This document shows, piece after piece, positions 53,047-61,739 of a DNA stretch of 64,000 nucleotides. The stretch is from Candidatus Gastranaerophilales bacterium (GTDB taxonomy: Bacteria; Cyanobacteriota; Vampirovibrionia; Gastranaerophilales; Gastranaerophilaceae). Location: positions 91,958 to 155,957 of the forward strand of contig JAFYOU010000002.1 of the NCBI GenBank assembly GCA_017560095.1. The letters are read 5' to 3'. Every line of letters begins with the position of its first letter. The stretch's first letter is position 1. A program made the translations under genes and the position numbers. The notes under the pieces are model-generated. The model made no database searches, was not told where the DNA came from, and saw only the letters and a list, made by a program, of their open reading frames with translations.

Positions 53047-53875
53047 GCAACAACGAGCCCAATTGCATTCCTGTTGAAGTTAATTTTTGAATTTTATTTG
53101 CCTCATATAATTTTGCAGTTTGTTGAGCACTTGCAGCAGCTTGAAGCCTTTGAATCCTTAAATAATCATCATCTGATGAAAAATCCCTTTGAAATATTTT
53201 TCGCTCTAACCTATTCAATCTTAAACCAACTGGGTCTTGAGAATATGTTTTCATAAATAGAGTTGATTCAAGACCTGCTAATTGAATAAAGATGTCTGAA
53301 TTTTCATACTTATCTTGAGAATTCATATATTGTTCTACATCATGGGTTTGCTGATATGGCTTTTCGATATGATAATTTGGATTTTGTGCAACTGTATCTT
53401 TTCGAACATATGCTTTTAATCTATCTGTTCTTGAAGCCAAATTTCCATCTTGAGTTGAACCAAAAATTTTCTTTTCCAATCTATCCAATCGTTTATAAAT
53501 ATTTTCTTTATCAAATGTTTTATAAAACATTTGATACTCAAGCGCATCTATTTGAGGATAGTTAACACCAGAAACTTCAGTAGTATCAATTTCATAAGCT
53601 TGTTTTAAACTATCTTCATAAGATTCAATTCCAAGCGCCTCGTTTAGCTTTTTTATTCTTGATTCATTTGCACCTTTAGAAATTGAGCCAAAAACGTTAT
53701 TTTCAATTCTTGATAATCTTTTAACTGTGTCGTCTTTTGAATATTCAAAACCCCAAATTTGACGCTCTATTTTTGATAATTGAGAACTTATAGCATCAGC
53801 ACAAAAACCTATGAACCCAATATTTAAAAATAGGCAAACTAATAATATTTTTAAGGTGTTTTTAAATATTTTCAT
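53021..53875 (-). CDS. Secreted LE-repeat protein with a C-terminal membrane anchor
   Basis: A 284-residue protein. Signal peptide or N-terminal anchor (ILLVCLFLNIGFIGFCADA), then four repeats of the pattern LE..(I/M)(F/W)......D....RL.R(L/I)E..(I/V)F: at ERQIWGFEY, LEYQMFYKTF, LEKKIFGSTQ and LESTLFMKTY. The C-terminus is hydrophobic (GMQLGSLLLMILALIL) and preceded by a helix. This resembles repeat proteins seen in Cyanobacteria (from memory, not searched). The ATG at 53875 is preferred over TTG 53881. The function is unknown, probably envelope structure. Confidence 0.75.
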   Translation of the reverse strand: MKIFKNTLKILLVCLFLNIGFIGFCADAISSQLSKIERQIWGFEYSKDDTVKRLSRIENNVFGSISKGANESRIKKLNEALGIESYEDSLKQAYEIDTTEVSGVNYPQIDALEYQMFYKTFDKENIYKRLDRLEKKIFGSTQDGNLASRTDRLKAYVRKDTVAQNPNYHIEKPYQQTHDVEQYMNSQDKYENSDIFIQLAGLESTLFMKTYSQDPVGLRLNRLERKIFQRDFSSDDDYLRIQRLQAAASAQQTAKLYEANKIQKLTSTGMQLGSLLLMILALIL

Positions 53876-53882
53876 AATCAAT

Positions 53883-53888
53883 ATTATA
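53883..53888 (-). promoter_or_regulatory. Extended -10 of the LE-repeat gene, near-leaderless
   Basis: TGCTATAAT, then seven bases, then ATG at 53875. No ribosome binding site. Confidence 0.65.
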
Positions 53889-53932
53889 GCAGTACTTTAA
53901 CTAAATTTTCTTAGAGTTTTGTATAAATATGA

Positions 53933-55435
53933 TTATACTTTTTGAGTTATCATATCTTCCACTAAAGAACAGGTTAAATCAACAAGCACGTTTTTATAAT
54001 GCTCGCATTTATCACGTTCTTTTGCTTCAAAACGAAGCGTAAACACGGGTTCTGTGTTGCTTTGGCGAATTAAGGCAAAACCATCTTCAAAAATTATTCT
54101 AAGTCCGTCAATTATAATGATTTCTTTAATTTTTGAATTAAACAATTCTTCATTTACAAGACTTTCAAGCTTAGCTAAAACGTCTTTTTTATGTTCATTT
54201 GGACATTTCAAGCGAACCTCATCCGACAAGCAAACTTTATCAAATGCATCCAATAAATCTACTAATTTAAAATCAGCATTTTTCAATTTGTTTTTTGCAA
54301 CAATTTCAATTAAACGACAACCAGCATAAATAGCGTCATCATATCCATAGTATCTGTCTTTAAAGAATGTATGACCAGACATTTCACCAGCTAGAAATGC
54401 TTTAACTTCCTTCATTTTAGACTTAATATAACCATGCCCCGTTTTTGTCATTATTGCAGTTCCGCCAAGACGTTCAATTTCATCATACAAAACTTGAGAA
54501 CATTTAACTTCCGAAACCACTGTTGGTTTTTCTCCATGGATTTTTAATGCTTCAATTAAATCTTGAGCATAAATTAGAAGTAATTTATCTCCAGAAATTA
54601 CTTCGCCATTTGGGCCAATTGCACCAATTCTATCTGAATCACCATCAAAAGCAATACCAAAATCAGCATTAACCTCTTTAACTTTAGCTCTAATTGCATC
54701 AAGAGTTTTAATATCAGATGGATTTGGATGATGATTTGGAAAAGTTCCATCAGGCTCTGAAAATAATTCAACGACTTCACAACCTAAATCACGATATAAT
54801 TGCGGAGCAACGATCCCACCTGTAGCATTGGCCGAATCCACAACAACTTTAATACCTGTACCTATACGACCAAACATATCATAAATTTTTTGTTGATAAT
54901 TCGAAACTATATCATACTCTTTTTTAAAACCATTTATAATTTGACGGTAACCTGTACTTTTTTCATGAATCTCCAATGTTAGACGCTTAACTTCTTTAAT
55001 TTGCTCTTCATTTAAACTTTGTCGATTAAATGTCATTTTCAATCCATTATATTCGCTTGGATTATGAGAAGCCGTGATAATCAATGCTCCCATAATTTTT
55101 TTACCTTCAGTTATTTCATCTTCTATTTTTGCAAATTCGCTGAAATACCCTAATGGCGTTGGGGCAAGTCCTAAATCCAAAACATTAGCGCCCATTGAAA
55201 TAACACCTTGCACAACTGCTCTTTTTAATTCAGGAGAATGGGTTCTTGCATCCATACATACCCCAAAAAGCAATTCTCTTGATGTTTTTTCTTGATTTAA
55301 TCTTTTTAATTCATCAAGGGCAAATTGAACATAACCCTTTGCAGCACAAAAGAAAATTTCAGAATTTACTTCAGATGGAAAAATTCCCCTAATGTCATTT
55401 TTCCCAAACGCTTTAGTGTTTAAAGTATTATCCAT
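53933..55435 (-). CDS. Phosphoglucomutase/phosphomannomutase family protein
   Basis: A 500-residue phosphohexomutase. The active serine loop TASHNPSEYNG lies near residue 120, the metal loop FDGDSDRIG near 266, then EMSGHTFF (sugar-binding) near 340 and RQSNTEPVFTLRFEA (phosphate-binding) near 465. It supplies glucose-1-phosphate or mannose-1-phosphate for envelope polysaccharides or for GlgC. Start at 55435 (MDNTLNTKAF), with AAAGGAG upstream; the seven-residue extension to 55456 is rejected. Confidence 0.93.
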   Translation of the reverse strand: MDNTLNTKAFGKNDIRGIFPSEVNSEIFFCAAKGYVQFALDELKRLNQEKTSRELLFGVCMDARTHSPELKRAVVQGVISMGANVLDLGLAPTPLGYFSEFAKIEDEITEGKKIMGALIITASHNPSEYNGLKMTFNRQSLNEEQIKEVKRLTLEIHEKSTGYRQIINGFKKEYDIVSNYQQKIYDMFGRIGTGIKVVVDSANATGGIVAPQLYRDLGCEVVELFSEPDGTFPNHHPNPSDIKTLDAIRAKVKEVNADFGIAFDGDSDRIGAIGPNGEVISGDKLLLIYAQDLIEALKIHGEKPTVVSEVKCSQVLYDEIERLGGTAIMTKTGHGYIKSKMKEVKAFLAGEMSGHTFFKDRYYGYDDAIYAGCRLIEIVAKNKLKNADFKLVDLLDAFDKVCLSDEVRLKCPNEHKKDVLAKLESLVNEELFNSKIKEIIIIDGLRIIFEDGFALIRQSNTEPVFTLRFEAKERDKCEHYKNVLVDLTCSLVEDMITQKV

Positions 55436-55514
55436 AAATTCTCCTTTATCATCCAACTTGCTGATTTTATTATAATATAAAAATTTCTATATGGCATTTT
55501 TAAGGGTTTAATTG

Positions 55515-55520
55515 TATAAT
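55515..55520 (+). promoter_or_regulatory. -10 box of the receiver-domain gene, nearly leaderless
   Basis: TATAAT lies nine bases before the ATG at 55530, so a 5' leader of only two or three bases is expected. This shows that the longer reading from 55512 is wrong. Confidence 0.65.
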
Positions 55521-55529
55521 TCAAGTATT

Positions 55530-56450
55530 ATGGAAGAAAAAGAATATAAATTAACGCAAGAACAATTCGATAATATTTTAAAATTATCAAACATTGAAAT
55601 TGCAGGAGATACTCAAGAAAATACAGAAGATTTAATTTCAAGAGCAATCATTGCAATAGAGAGAAAATTAAACTATTTCAACGCCCCTTTAAGCTTTTTT
55701 ACTGCAGAAGTTACCAATGTTTTAATTGTTGACGATACAGAATTATCAATTTTTCAATTATCAGTTATGCTTGAAAAAATCGGTATGAATGTTTATGTTG
55801 CAAGAAACAAAGAAGAAGCTTATGCTGAATTTAAAAAGAAAAATTTCGATTTTCTTGTAATGGATTTATATTTACCTGATTATCAAGATGGCTTTGAACT
55901 TATCAAAGAAGCAAACAGAATCAAAAACGAAGAAGGAAAAGACTTTAAGATTATTGCAATTTCTGGAACAGATAACCCTCATATCATTCAAGAAGCCTAC
56001 AAACTTGAAATTGATGAATTTATATCAAAAGCTCCACAATGGCACGAACAAGTATTAAAATTTATTTCAAACTCAACAAATAAAGTTACAAATGAAGAGT
56101 TTACAAGATTTTACATCAACGACAATATCTGCTCTTTAACATTATATAAAGTTAATAATGAAAAATATGTCGATAAAATCATCAAAGAAGTAAATGCAAA
56201 TGTTTTAACAGGAAAACATAATGTGATTTTCAATATGGATCATATTAAAATTTTCTCTGATTCTTATGCAAATTTATTTTCAGAAGCATACAAAACAATC
56301 TCTTCCAAAGATGGTATATTGATTTTAATTAAACCTTGCGAAGATGTCATGAAAGCCTTAGAATACGTATTTTTAGCTGATGCAATCCAAGTATTTAATA
56401 CCGTTGAAGAGGCTGTTGAATATATTGAAATGAACAATTTTAATTTCTAG
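55530..56450 (+). CDS. Response regulator with a central receiver and a STAS-like C-terminal domain
   Basis: A 306-residue protein. An N-terminal extension (residues 1-63) of unknown fold is followed by a receiver domain from about 64 (NVLIVDDTELSIFQLSVMLE; phospho-acceptor Asp in LVMDLYLPD near 111; Thr/Ser in AISGTDNP near 146; Lys in FISKAP). The C-terminal domain (residues 200-303, with HNVIFNMDHIKIFSDSYANL) reads like a STAS anti-sigma-antagonist fold. No histidine kinase or sigma-factor gene is adjacent. The last codons AATTTCTAG fall in the first unit of the repeat array. Confidence 0.82.
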   Translation: MEEKEYKLTQEQFDNILKLSNIEIAGDTQENTEDLISRAIIAIERKLNYFNAPLSFFTAEVTNVLIVDDTELSIFQLSVMLEKIGMNVYVARNKEEAYAEFKKKNFDFLVMDLYLPDYQDGFELIKEANRIKNEEGKDFKIIAISGTDNPHIIQEAYKLEIDEFISKAPQWHEQVLKFISNSTNKVTNEEFTRFYINDNICSLTLYKVNNEKYVDKIIKEVNANVLTGKHNVIFNMDHIKIFSDSYANLFSEAYKTISSKDGILILIKPCEDVMKALEYVFLADAIQVFNTVEEAVEYIEMNNFNF

Positions 56451-56793
56451 TGTGTAAAGCACCAAAGTGACAAGCGATGAGCTTGGCACGACGGTGCGAG
56501 AACCGTTCTAAGGCGACGTGGAAATCTTTGATTTCCTCAGGAGCAATTTCTAGTGTGTGAAGCCGTTAATAAAATGACAAATCGATGAGATTTGACATTT
56601 TTAGGCGAAACCTTTCTATTGCGACGCCCTAATTTCGTTGCCGAGTCTTGTGAGGCTTACGAAATGGAAGTGCCCTTGGGGCACGTAGGATAATTGAGCT
56701 AATTTGCGACAACGATAGTGTTGCAAATTGGGAGCGAAATACCCACAGGAGCAATTTCTAGTGTGCGAAGCACCAAAGTGACAAGCGTTGAGT
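56442..56793 (+). repeat. Mosaic array of about two and a half stem-loop repeat units
   Basis: Three heads AATTTCTAGTGTG at 56442, 56545 and 56753 share CAGGAGC before copies 2 and 3. Unit 1 has hairpin CAAGC-GATGA-GCTTG; unit 2 has CAAATC-GATGA-GATTTG, the same loop with both arms changed. A second hairpin also covaries: AGAAC-C-GTTCT versus GAAA-CC-TTTC, each followed by GCGACG. Variable hairpins follow (GGAAATC-TTT-GATTTCC; GTGCCC-TTG-GGGCAC). This 350-bp stretch is less AT-rich than its neighbours. It has no open frame of note. It looks like a dispersed repeat family or structured RNA. Confidence 0.75.
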
Positions 56794-57843
56794 TCAATCA
56801 ATCATTTGAATTTCAACTTTTAATTCCAAAACATTAAAAGAATAATTGCTTATATTTTTAATCAGCTCTTTTAACTTTGTTTCGTCTTTCTGAGTTGTAA
56901 TAAATGTTGTTATATTATTTTCGCGCGCAATTTTAATTAAATCTTGAATATCTGATTTTGAATATTTATAATGATCATCAAACTTAACTGGAATAATTTC
57001 GTAAAATTGACGCGCAAAATCAAAAAATTGCTCACTCTGCCCAATTGCACAAAATGCAATTGCTCGCTCATTGTTTAACTTAATATCCGCTCCAGATTGA
57101 AGATTATAAATTCTTTTTGGTTGCATTCTGCAAATGCTTAAAGGTTTGTTGAAATTTTTAGCCCAAATAATTGCGTCGTTTAATTTTTCATCAGCTTTAT
57201 CAACTAAAATGATTTCATCTGCACGTTTAATTTCGCTAATTGGTTCCCTTAAGGGACCATAAGGAAGTAAACGCTCATTTCCGAATCGCATTTTAGAATC
57301 GATTGCTAAAATTATTTTATCTTTTTTAACTTTTCTATTTGAAAAACCATCATCTAAAACAACTGTATTTATCCCATACTTAACTATTGCCAATTCGATT
57401 GCTTTTTTTCGATTAGAGCAAGTTATAACAACAACATCTTGCTTTACTTTTTTTGCTATTTGAAATGGTTCATCTCCACATTCTCTACCATCAGCGAATT
57501 TCAACCCCTTATTATCCTTGATTATATTAGGTTTTTTGTTTGAAATTTTAGCTCCATATCCTCGAGAAACTATCGCAACTTTTCTTGAACTAGATAATTC
57601 ATTCGCTAATTCAATTACAATTGGGGTTTTCCCAACCCCGCCTGTTGTTAAGTTTCCAACGCAAATTACTTGAACCCCCATTTTTGCTTCTTTTGAAAAA
57701 CCAATACTATATAAAAAATTTTTAGTATTGATTATAGCTTTATATCCAAATTCAGCAACAGATAAAGCACATTTCAAGAAAAAAGAAGGTTTTTTTCTTA
57801 AATAGTGGATATCTTGAAAATCTGATTTAAAGTTTTTTGCCAT
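56794..57843 (-). CDS. lpxK: Tetraacyldisaccharide 4'-kinase
   Basis: Phosphorylates the lipid A precursor at the inner membrane. The 349-residue protein has an N-terminal helical membrane-associated part, the P-loop VGNLTTGGVGKTP near residue 63, and the LpxK signatures VSRGYGAK near 98 and LDDGFSNR near 165. It lies two bases after the MCE gene, in an operon for outer-membrane lipid supply. It is the strongest evidence here for lipopolysaccharide. The gene end abuts the repeat array. Confidence 0.93.
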   Translation of the reverse strand: MAKNFKSDFQDIHYLRKKPSFFLKCALSVAEFGYKAIINTKNFLYSIGFSKEAKMGVQVICVGNLTTGGVGKTPIVIELANELSSSRKVAIVSRGYGAKISNKKPNIIKDNKGLKFADGRECGDEPFQIAKKVKQDVVVITCSNRKKAIELAIVKYGINTVVLDDGFSNRKVKKDKIILAIDSKMRFGNERLLPYGPLREPISEIKRADEIILVDKADEKLNDAIIWAKNFNKPLSICRMQPKRIYNLQSGADIKLNNERAIAFCAIGQSEQFFDFARQFYEIIPVKFDDHYKYSKSDIQDLIKIARENNITTFITTQKDETKLKELIKNISNYSFNVLELKVEIQMID

Positions 57844-57845
57844 AA

Positions 57846-59210
57846 TTAGAACATCAATCTAAATAATAAGAAACGTTTATTTAATTTTTCCGAAAATTTT
57901 CTTACATTTTTTGTAATTACTGAAACATCTTTAACGGTTGATTTTAACTTTAATTTTTCACCATCATCAAGCTTGTTGTAATCATCCATAACTTTAGCAA
58001 TATTTGTTGTAATTGATGATAAATTTGTAATCGTTGTTGTAATATCTTCTTTTAATTTTTCATCTTTAGTATATTCGTTAACATAACTTGAAATATCTGC
58101 TAAATTTCTTGATGTTTCATTAATGTCTGCCATAATTTGTTCAGTTTGCTCGTCTTCTAAAATTCTATTAATATTTTCAGACATTTTACCAACCGATTTA
58201 AGGCTTGAAACAACGTCATTTTTCAATGTTTCATCTGAAATTAATTCATTTAAATTGCAAGATAATGTATTTAAACTTTTAATCAAATCCTGAGATTGAT
58301 TTGCCAACTCTTCCAATTCAGCTTTAGATGAATCAATTAACAATGCTGCTTTATCAAGCGTTGTATTTGCACTTTGCGTTAATAAACTAATATTCTGAAC
58401 AGAAGTCTTGATTCCACCAATAAACTCATCAGATAAAATTTCTGTGATTTTATCATTAGTTTCAAGCATAGCATGTGTAGCACGGAATCCCAAATCCATA
58501 AAATCAGTTAATCTCATTGGTTCAATTACTGTATATTTTAAATCTTTCTTTGGAGTTTGTAGAATCTCGCCATCTAATAAATAGAAAATAATTTTTCCTT
58601 CTTTAATTTTCATTCCAAGTGAATTTTTATCTAAAATTAACCCAGGAAGTTCAATATTATAAACAAGCTTTAAAACATTATTTGTAGACATTTTTTGTCT
58701 TAATTCAAATGGAATTTGCGACTTTTTAACAACTTCAGCTTCAACCGCCTTACCAATTTGCACCATACCTTCAGATAATTCCATATAAATCGCTTGATCC
58801 TTTTCAACAATTGTTGTATTTTTTGAAGTTTCAGCAAACATAAACTCATTTTTAGGTGGAGTAACTTCTAAGAATTGCTCACCAATAATTCCCGATTGTT
58901 GAATTGAAATTGTTGAAGCATAAGGGATTTTTACCCCCTTTTCAGTTATTACAAAACGAAGCTTAACATAACTATCTTTTCCTTGAATAACAGGGGTAAT
59001 GTCTTCAACTTGCCCGATTCTAAGCCCCATCATCTGAACTGCAGAACCAGCGCGCATTCCATTAACATCTTTAAATGCCAAATCAATACGCTCGCCTGCC
59101 GATAAACTTCTTCCTTTAACCCAAAGCACTGTAAAAATAAGAATTGATATAGCGCTTAATGTTAATATACCGACCTTTAAAGCTGAAGAATATTTTTTCT
59201 TTTTATTCAT
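57846..59210 (-). CDS. MCE-domain protein, MlaD-like, long form
   Basis: Substrate-binding part of a lipid transporter at the inner membrane. Membrane helix near residues 12-30 (VGILTLSAISILIFTVLWVK); MCE domain near 35-125 (DVNGMRAGSAVQMMGLRIGQ, SGIIGEQFLEVTPP); then a long helical region (residues 250-454) with phase-repeated segments. The start at 59210 has GGGTAG upstream; the longer TTG start is rejected. Operon order is MlaE, MlaF, this gene, LpxK. At 454 residues it is much longer than E. coli MlaD. Confidence 0.9.
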   Translation of the reverse strand: MNKKKKYSSALKVGILTLSAISILIFTVLWVKGRSLSAGERIDLAFKDVNGMRAGSAVQMMGLRIGQVEDITPVIQGKDSYVKLRFVITEKGVKIPYASTISIQQSGIIGEQFLEVTPPKNEFMFAETSKNTTIVEKDQAIYMELSEGMVQIGKAVEAEVVKKSQIPFELRQKMSTNNVLKLVYNIELPGLILDKNSLGMKIKEGKIIFYLLDGEILQTPKKDLKYTVIEPMRLTDFMDLGFRATHAMLETNDKITEILSDEFIGGIKTSVQNISLLTQSANTTLDKAALLIDSSKAELEELANQSQDLIKSLNTLSCNLNELISDETLKNDVVSSLKSVGKMSENINRILEDEQTEQIMADINETSRNLADISSYVNEYTKDEKLKEDITTTITNLSSITTNIAKVMDDYNKLDDGEKLKLKSTVKDVSVITKNVRKFSEKLNKRFLLFRLMF

Positions 59211-59220
59211 TTTACTACCC

Positions 59221-59946
59221 TTATTTTGTTGCAATGTTCATTGGACCTTGGATTGACGCCGAAACAAATTGTTTAGCATATTCATTACTTCCATATAAAA
59301 GGTCTTGAACACTGCCTTGAAATACAATATTACCTTGATATAGCATAATTACATTATCAACCGCACGCTTAATTGTTGATAATTGGTGTGTAACAACAAT
59401 GCAAGCTGCATTTAATTCTTTTTTAAGATGAACAATATAATCTTCAATCATTGTAGATGTAACAGGATCTAAACCCGCAGTAGGTTCATCATATAAAATA
59501 ATATTTGGATTAGTTACAATTGCACGAGCAAAACCAACTCTTTTTTGCATACCGCCCGATAATTCTGATGGGAATTTTTCTTCAATTCCTTCCAATCCGA
59601 CCAATTTTAATTTTTCGGCCACCATTTTTGAAATTTCTTCTTTTGAATATTTTCCTCTAAATTCTTTTCTTTCAACTAACGGAAAAGCAATATTATCGTA
59701 AACATTTAAAAAATCAAATAAAGCACTATATTGAAAAGCCATAGCAATTTCAGAATTATTTGGATAAATTATTTCACCAGAATCTTCATATAAAATTCCA
59801 GAAATTATTTTAAGCAAAGTTGATTTACCTGAACCAGAAAACCCAACAACACCAAGAGTTTGTCCATTTTCCACTTTCAGCGAAATATTATTTAAAATTT
59901 TTCTTCCATCGAATGTTTTAACTAAATTTTTTATTTCTAATGACAT
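59221..59946 (-). CDS. MlaF-like ABC transporter ATPase
   Basis: Powers phospholipid transport between the two membranes. The 241-residue protein has GVVGFSGSGKSTLLKIISG (Walker A), ELSGGMQKRVGFARAI (signature) and IILYDEPTAGLDPVTS (Walker B). The genes either side code for the permease and MCE components. Confidence 0.93.
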   Translation of the reverse strand: MSLEIKNLVKTFDGRKILNNISLKVENGQTLGVVGFSGSGKSTLLKIISGILYEDSGEIIYPNNSEIAMAFQYSALFDFLNVYDNIAFPLVERKEFRGKYSKEEISKMVAEKLKLVGLEGIEEKFPSELSGGMQKRVGFARAIVTNPNIILYDEPTAGLDPVTSTMIEDYIVHLKKELNAACIVVTHQLSTIKRAVDNVIMLYQGNIVFQGSVQDLLYGSNEYAKQFVSASIQGPMNIATK

Positions 59947-59955
59947 ATTTAACCT

Positions 59956-60753
59956 TTATAGATAAAAAATTGCAGCGAAAATAAAATCCCACATTGCAAT
60001 TGCCAAAAATGACCAAACTACTGCCTTTGTTGTAGCTAAACCGACCTCTTTAGCACCACCCCTTGTAGCATATCCACATGAACAACTAATTAACGCTATA
60101 GTTCCTCCAAAGACTGAGCTTTTTAAAATAGCGATAAAGATATCCCTAACATATAGCCCATGCCACATTGAAGTTACGTAATTTAATAAGCTTAAATCAG
60201 CACAATAATGAGAAACAAGTCCTGCACAAACCAAACCAAAAAATGCAGATACAATAAATACAACAGGCATAAATAAAATACCTGCCAAAAACCTTGGAAC
60301 AATCAAATAAGAAATCGGATCAACTTTTAACACTTTCATTGCATTTATTTGCTCTGTAACAGACATTGAAGCTATTTCCGATGCAAAAGAAGAACCCACC
60401 ATTGAAATAATTGCAAACCCACTCATGACAACCGCAAGCTCACGCACCATAACCAAAGCAGACAACATTCCCGTATAATCAGCTCCACCTTGTTTAGCTA
60501 GTTCTGGCGCCAATTGCATGGCAATTATCGCAGCAGTCATTCCAACTATAGTTAAACTGATTGGCAAACTATCATATGCAAATTTTTTAGATTGTTCAAC
60601 AACTTCTTTATAATTGATATTTAAGCGCAAAAGACGTGCTAAAACGCTTGAAAAATCACATCCAATATTTCCAAGAGTAACTAAAAAGTCTTTTATTTGT
60701 TTCCAAAACAACAAAAAACCTTGATAAGTAAGCGTTTTATTTAGTTCGAACAT
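59956..60753 (-). CDS. MlaE-like ABC transporter permease
   Basis: A 265-residue inner-membrane permease of the MlaE family, with an amphipathic N-terminal helix, five membrane segments and the family block VVMSGFAIISMVGSSFASEI near residue 110, followed by SVTEQINAMKVLKVDPISYL. First gene of the operon on the minus strand. Nine bases to mlaF. Confidence 0.93.
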   Translation of the reverse strand: MFELNKTLTYQGFLLFWKQIKDFLVTLGNIGCDFSSVLARLLRLNINYKEVVEQSKKFAYDSLPISLTIVGMTAAIIAMQLAPELAKQGGADYTGMLSALVMVRELAVVMSGFAIISMVGSSFASEIASMSVTEQINAMKVLKVDPISYLIVPRFLAGILFMPVVFIVSAFFGLVCAGLVSHYCADLSLLNYVTSMWHGLYVRDIFIAILKSSVFGGTIALISCSCGYATRGGAKEVGLATTKAVVWSFLAIAMWDFIFAAIFYL

Positions 60754-60831
60754 ATTCTTATTTTATATTAAAAAATAAATTTTAAGCACGCTACAGCCAA
60801 TATTTAGCCCATTTGGACGACAAACAGTTAA

Positions 60832-61599
60832 TTAATCTTTTACCAAATATGTTGCAATAAAATCATAATCTAAATCAATCTCTATGGTTTTATAAGCTCC
60901 TGATTTAGAATAATTTTCTGTAACAATATGATATATTCCATCTTTCCTAACTTCTTGGTTTTTATTATAATGCCCCGAAATAATAACTTTTACATTCAAA
61001 TGTTTAGCTAAAATATTATTGTATTCTTCGATTTTCGCAGTCTCGATCCACTTTGATGAATTTTCTAAAATCGGAAAATGCTGAAGAATAATTACTTTTT
61101 CATTTTTATTTTTTTCTAACGTTTTATCTAACCAAAGTAATTCATCTTTATTATAATAACCATTTGTTGATTTAAAATATTGTTTAGCCCCATCCATAAC
61201 AACAAAGAAATAACCTTGCTTTTTAAATGTATAATTTGGCTTTTTGCTATGCATTTTAGAGCGAGAAACTCTTTTTAAATAATACTTTTTATCAATTCCA
61301 TTTGATGACAAAACATCATTTGAACCCATCAAAACAACTATCTTTTTATTTATCTTTTTCAAAAGATAACAAAAAGCATTTAAATTATTAATGTCTGATT
61401 TAGCTATGTTGTTACCCCCAAAAAGAACAAAATCAACATCTTTATATTCATTAATTTCTTTAATTGTTTCTTGAAGCTTATATGCATTTTTTAAATTTAA
61501 ATCAATATCTGTAATATGAATCAATTTAACTTCTTTAGATAATGCTACGAAATTAAAGAATAAAGCCAATAAAATTAATAATTTAAACACTTTTTTCAT
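60832..61599 (-). CDS. Secreted metallophosphoesterase
   Basis: A 255-residue calcineurin-like enzyme with a signal peptide (MKKVFKLLILLALFFNFVAL). Motifs: HITDIDLNLKNA near residue 28, FGGNNIA near 63 (the usual GD.N is altered), LMGSNDV near 88, QHFPI near 175 and ISGHYNKN near 203. Several metal-binding positions are atypical (GGNN for GD, SN for GN, GHYN for GHTH), so activity may be altered. Start at 61599 is preferred over 61623 since TATTAT lies nine bases upstream. Periplasmic. Confidence 0.75.
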   Translation of the reverse strand: MKKVFKLLILLALFFNFVALSKEVKLIHITDIDLNLKNAYKLQETIKEINEYKDVDFVLFGGNNIAKSDINNLNAFCYLLKKINKKIVVLMGSNDVLSSNGIDKKYYLKRVSRSKMHSKKPNYTFKKQGYFFVVMDGAKQYFKSTNGYYNKDELLWLDKTLEKNKNEKVIILQHFPILENSSKWIETAKIEEYNNILAKHLNVKVIISGHYNKNQEVRKDGIYHIVTENYSKSGAYKTIEIDLDYDFIATYLVKD

Positions 61600-61739
61600 A
61601 GCTATAGAATAATATAAAAACAACTAAAAACCCATCAATAATTTACAAAATGTTAAAATATTGACCTCAAAAATAGAAAATAAAGCATGTTTTTGATACG
61701 CTTGACCTACCCACAAAAACAAGAAAGGGTTTATGGATT

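Noticed and set aside
56616-56801. A 61-residue minus-strand frame in the repeat array
   Set aside because: It is composed of repeat sequence and overlaps the lpxK stop region, with no ribosome binding site.
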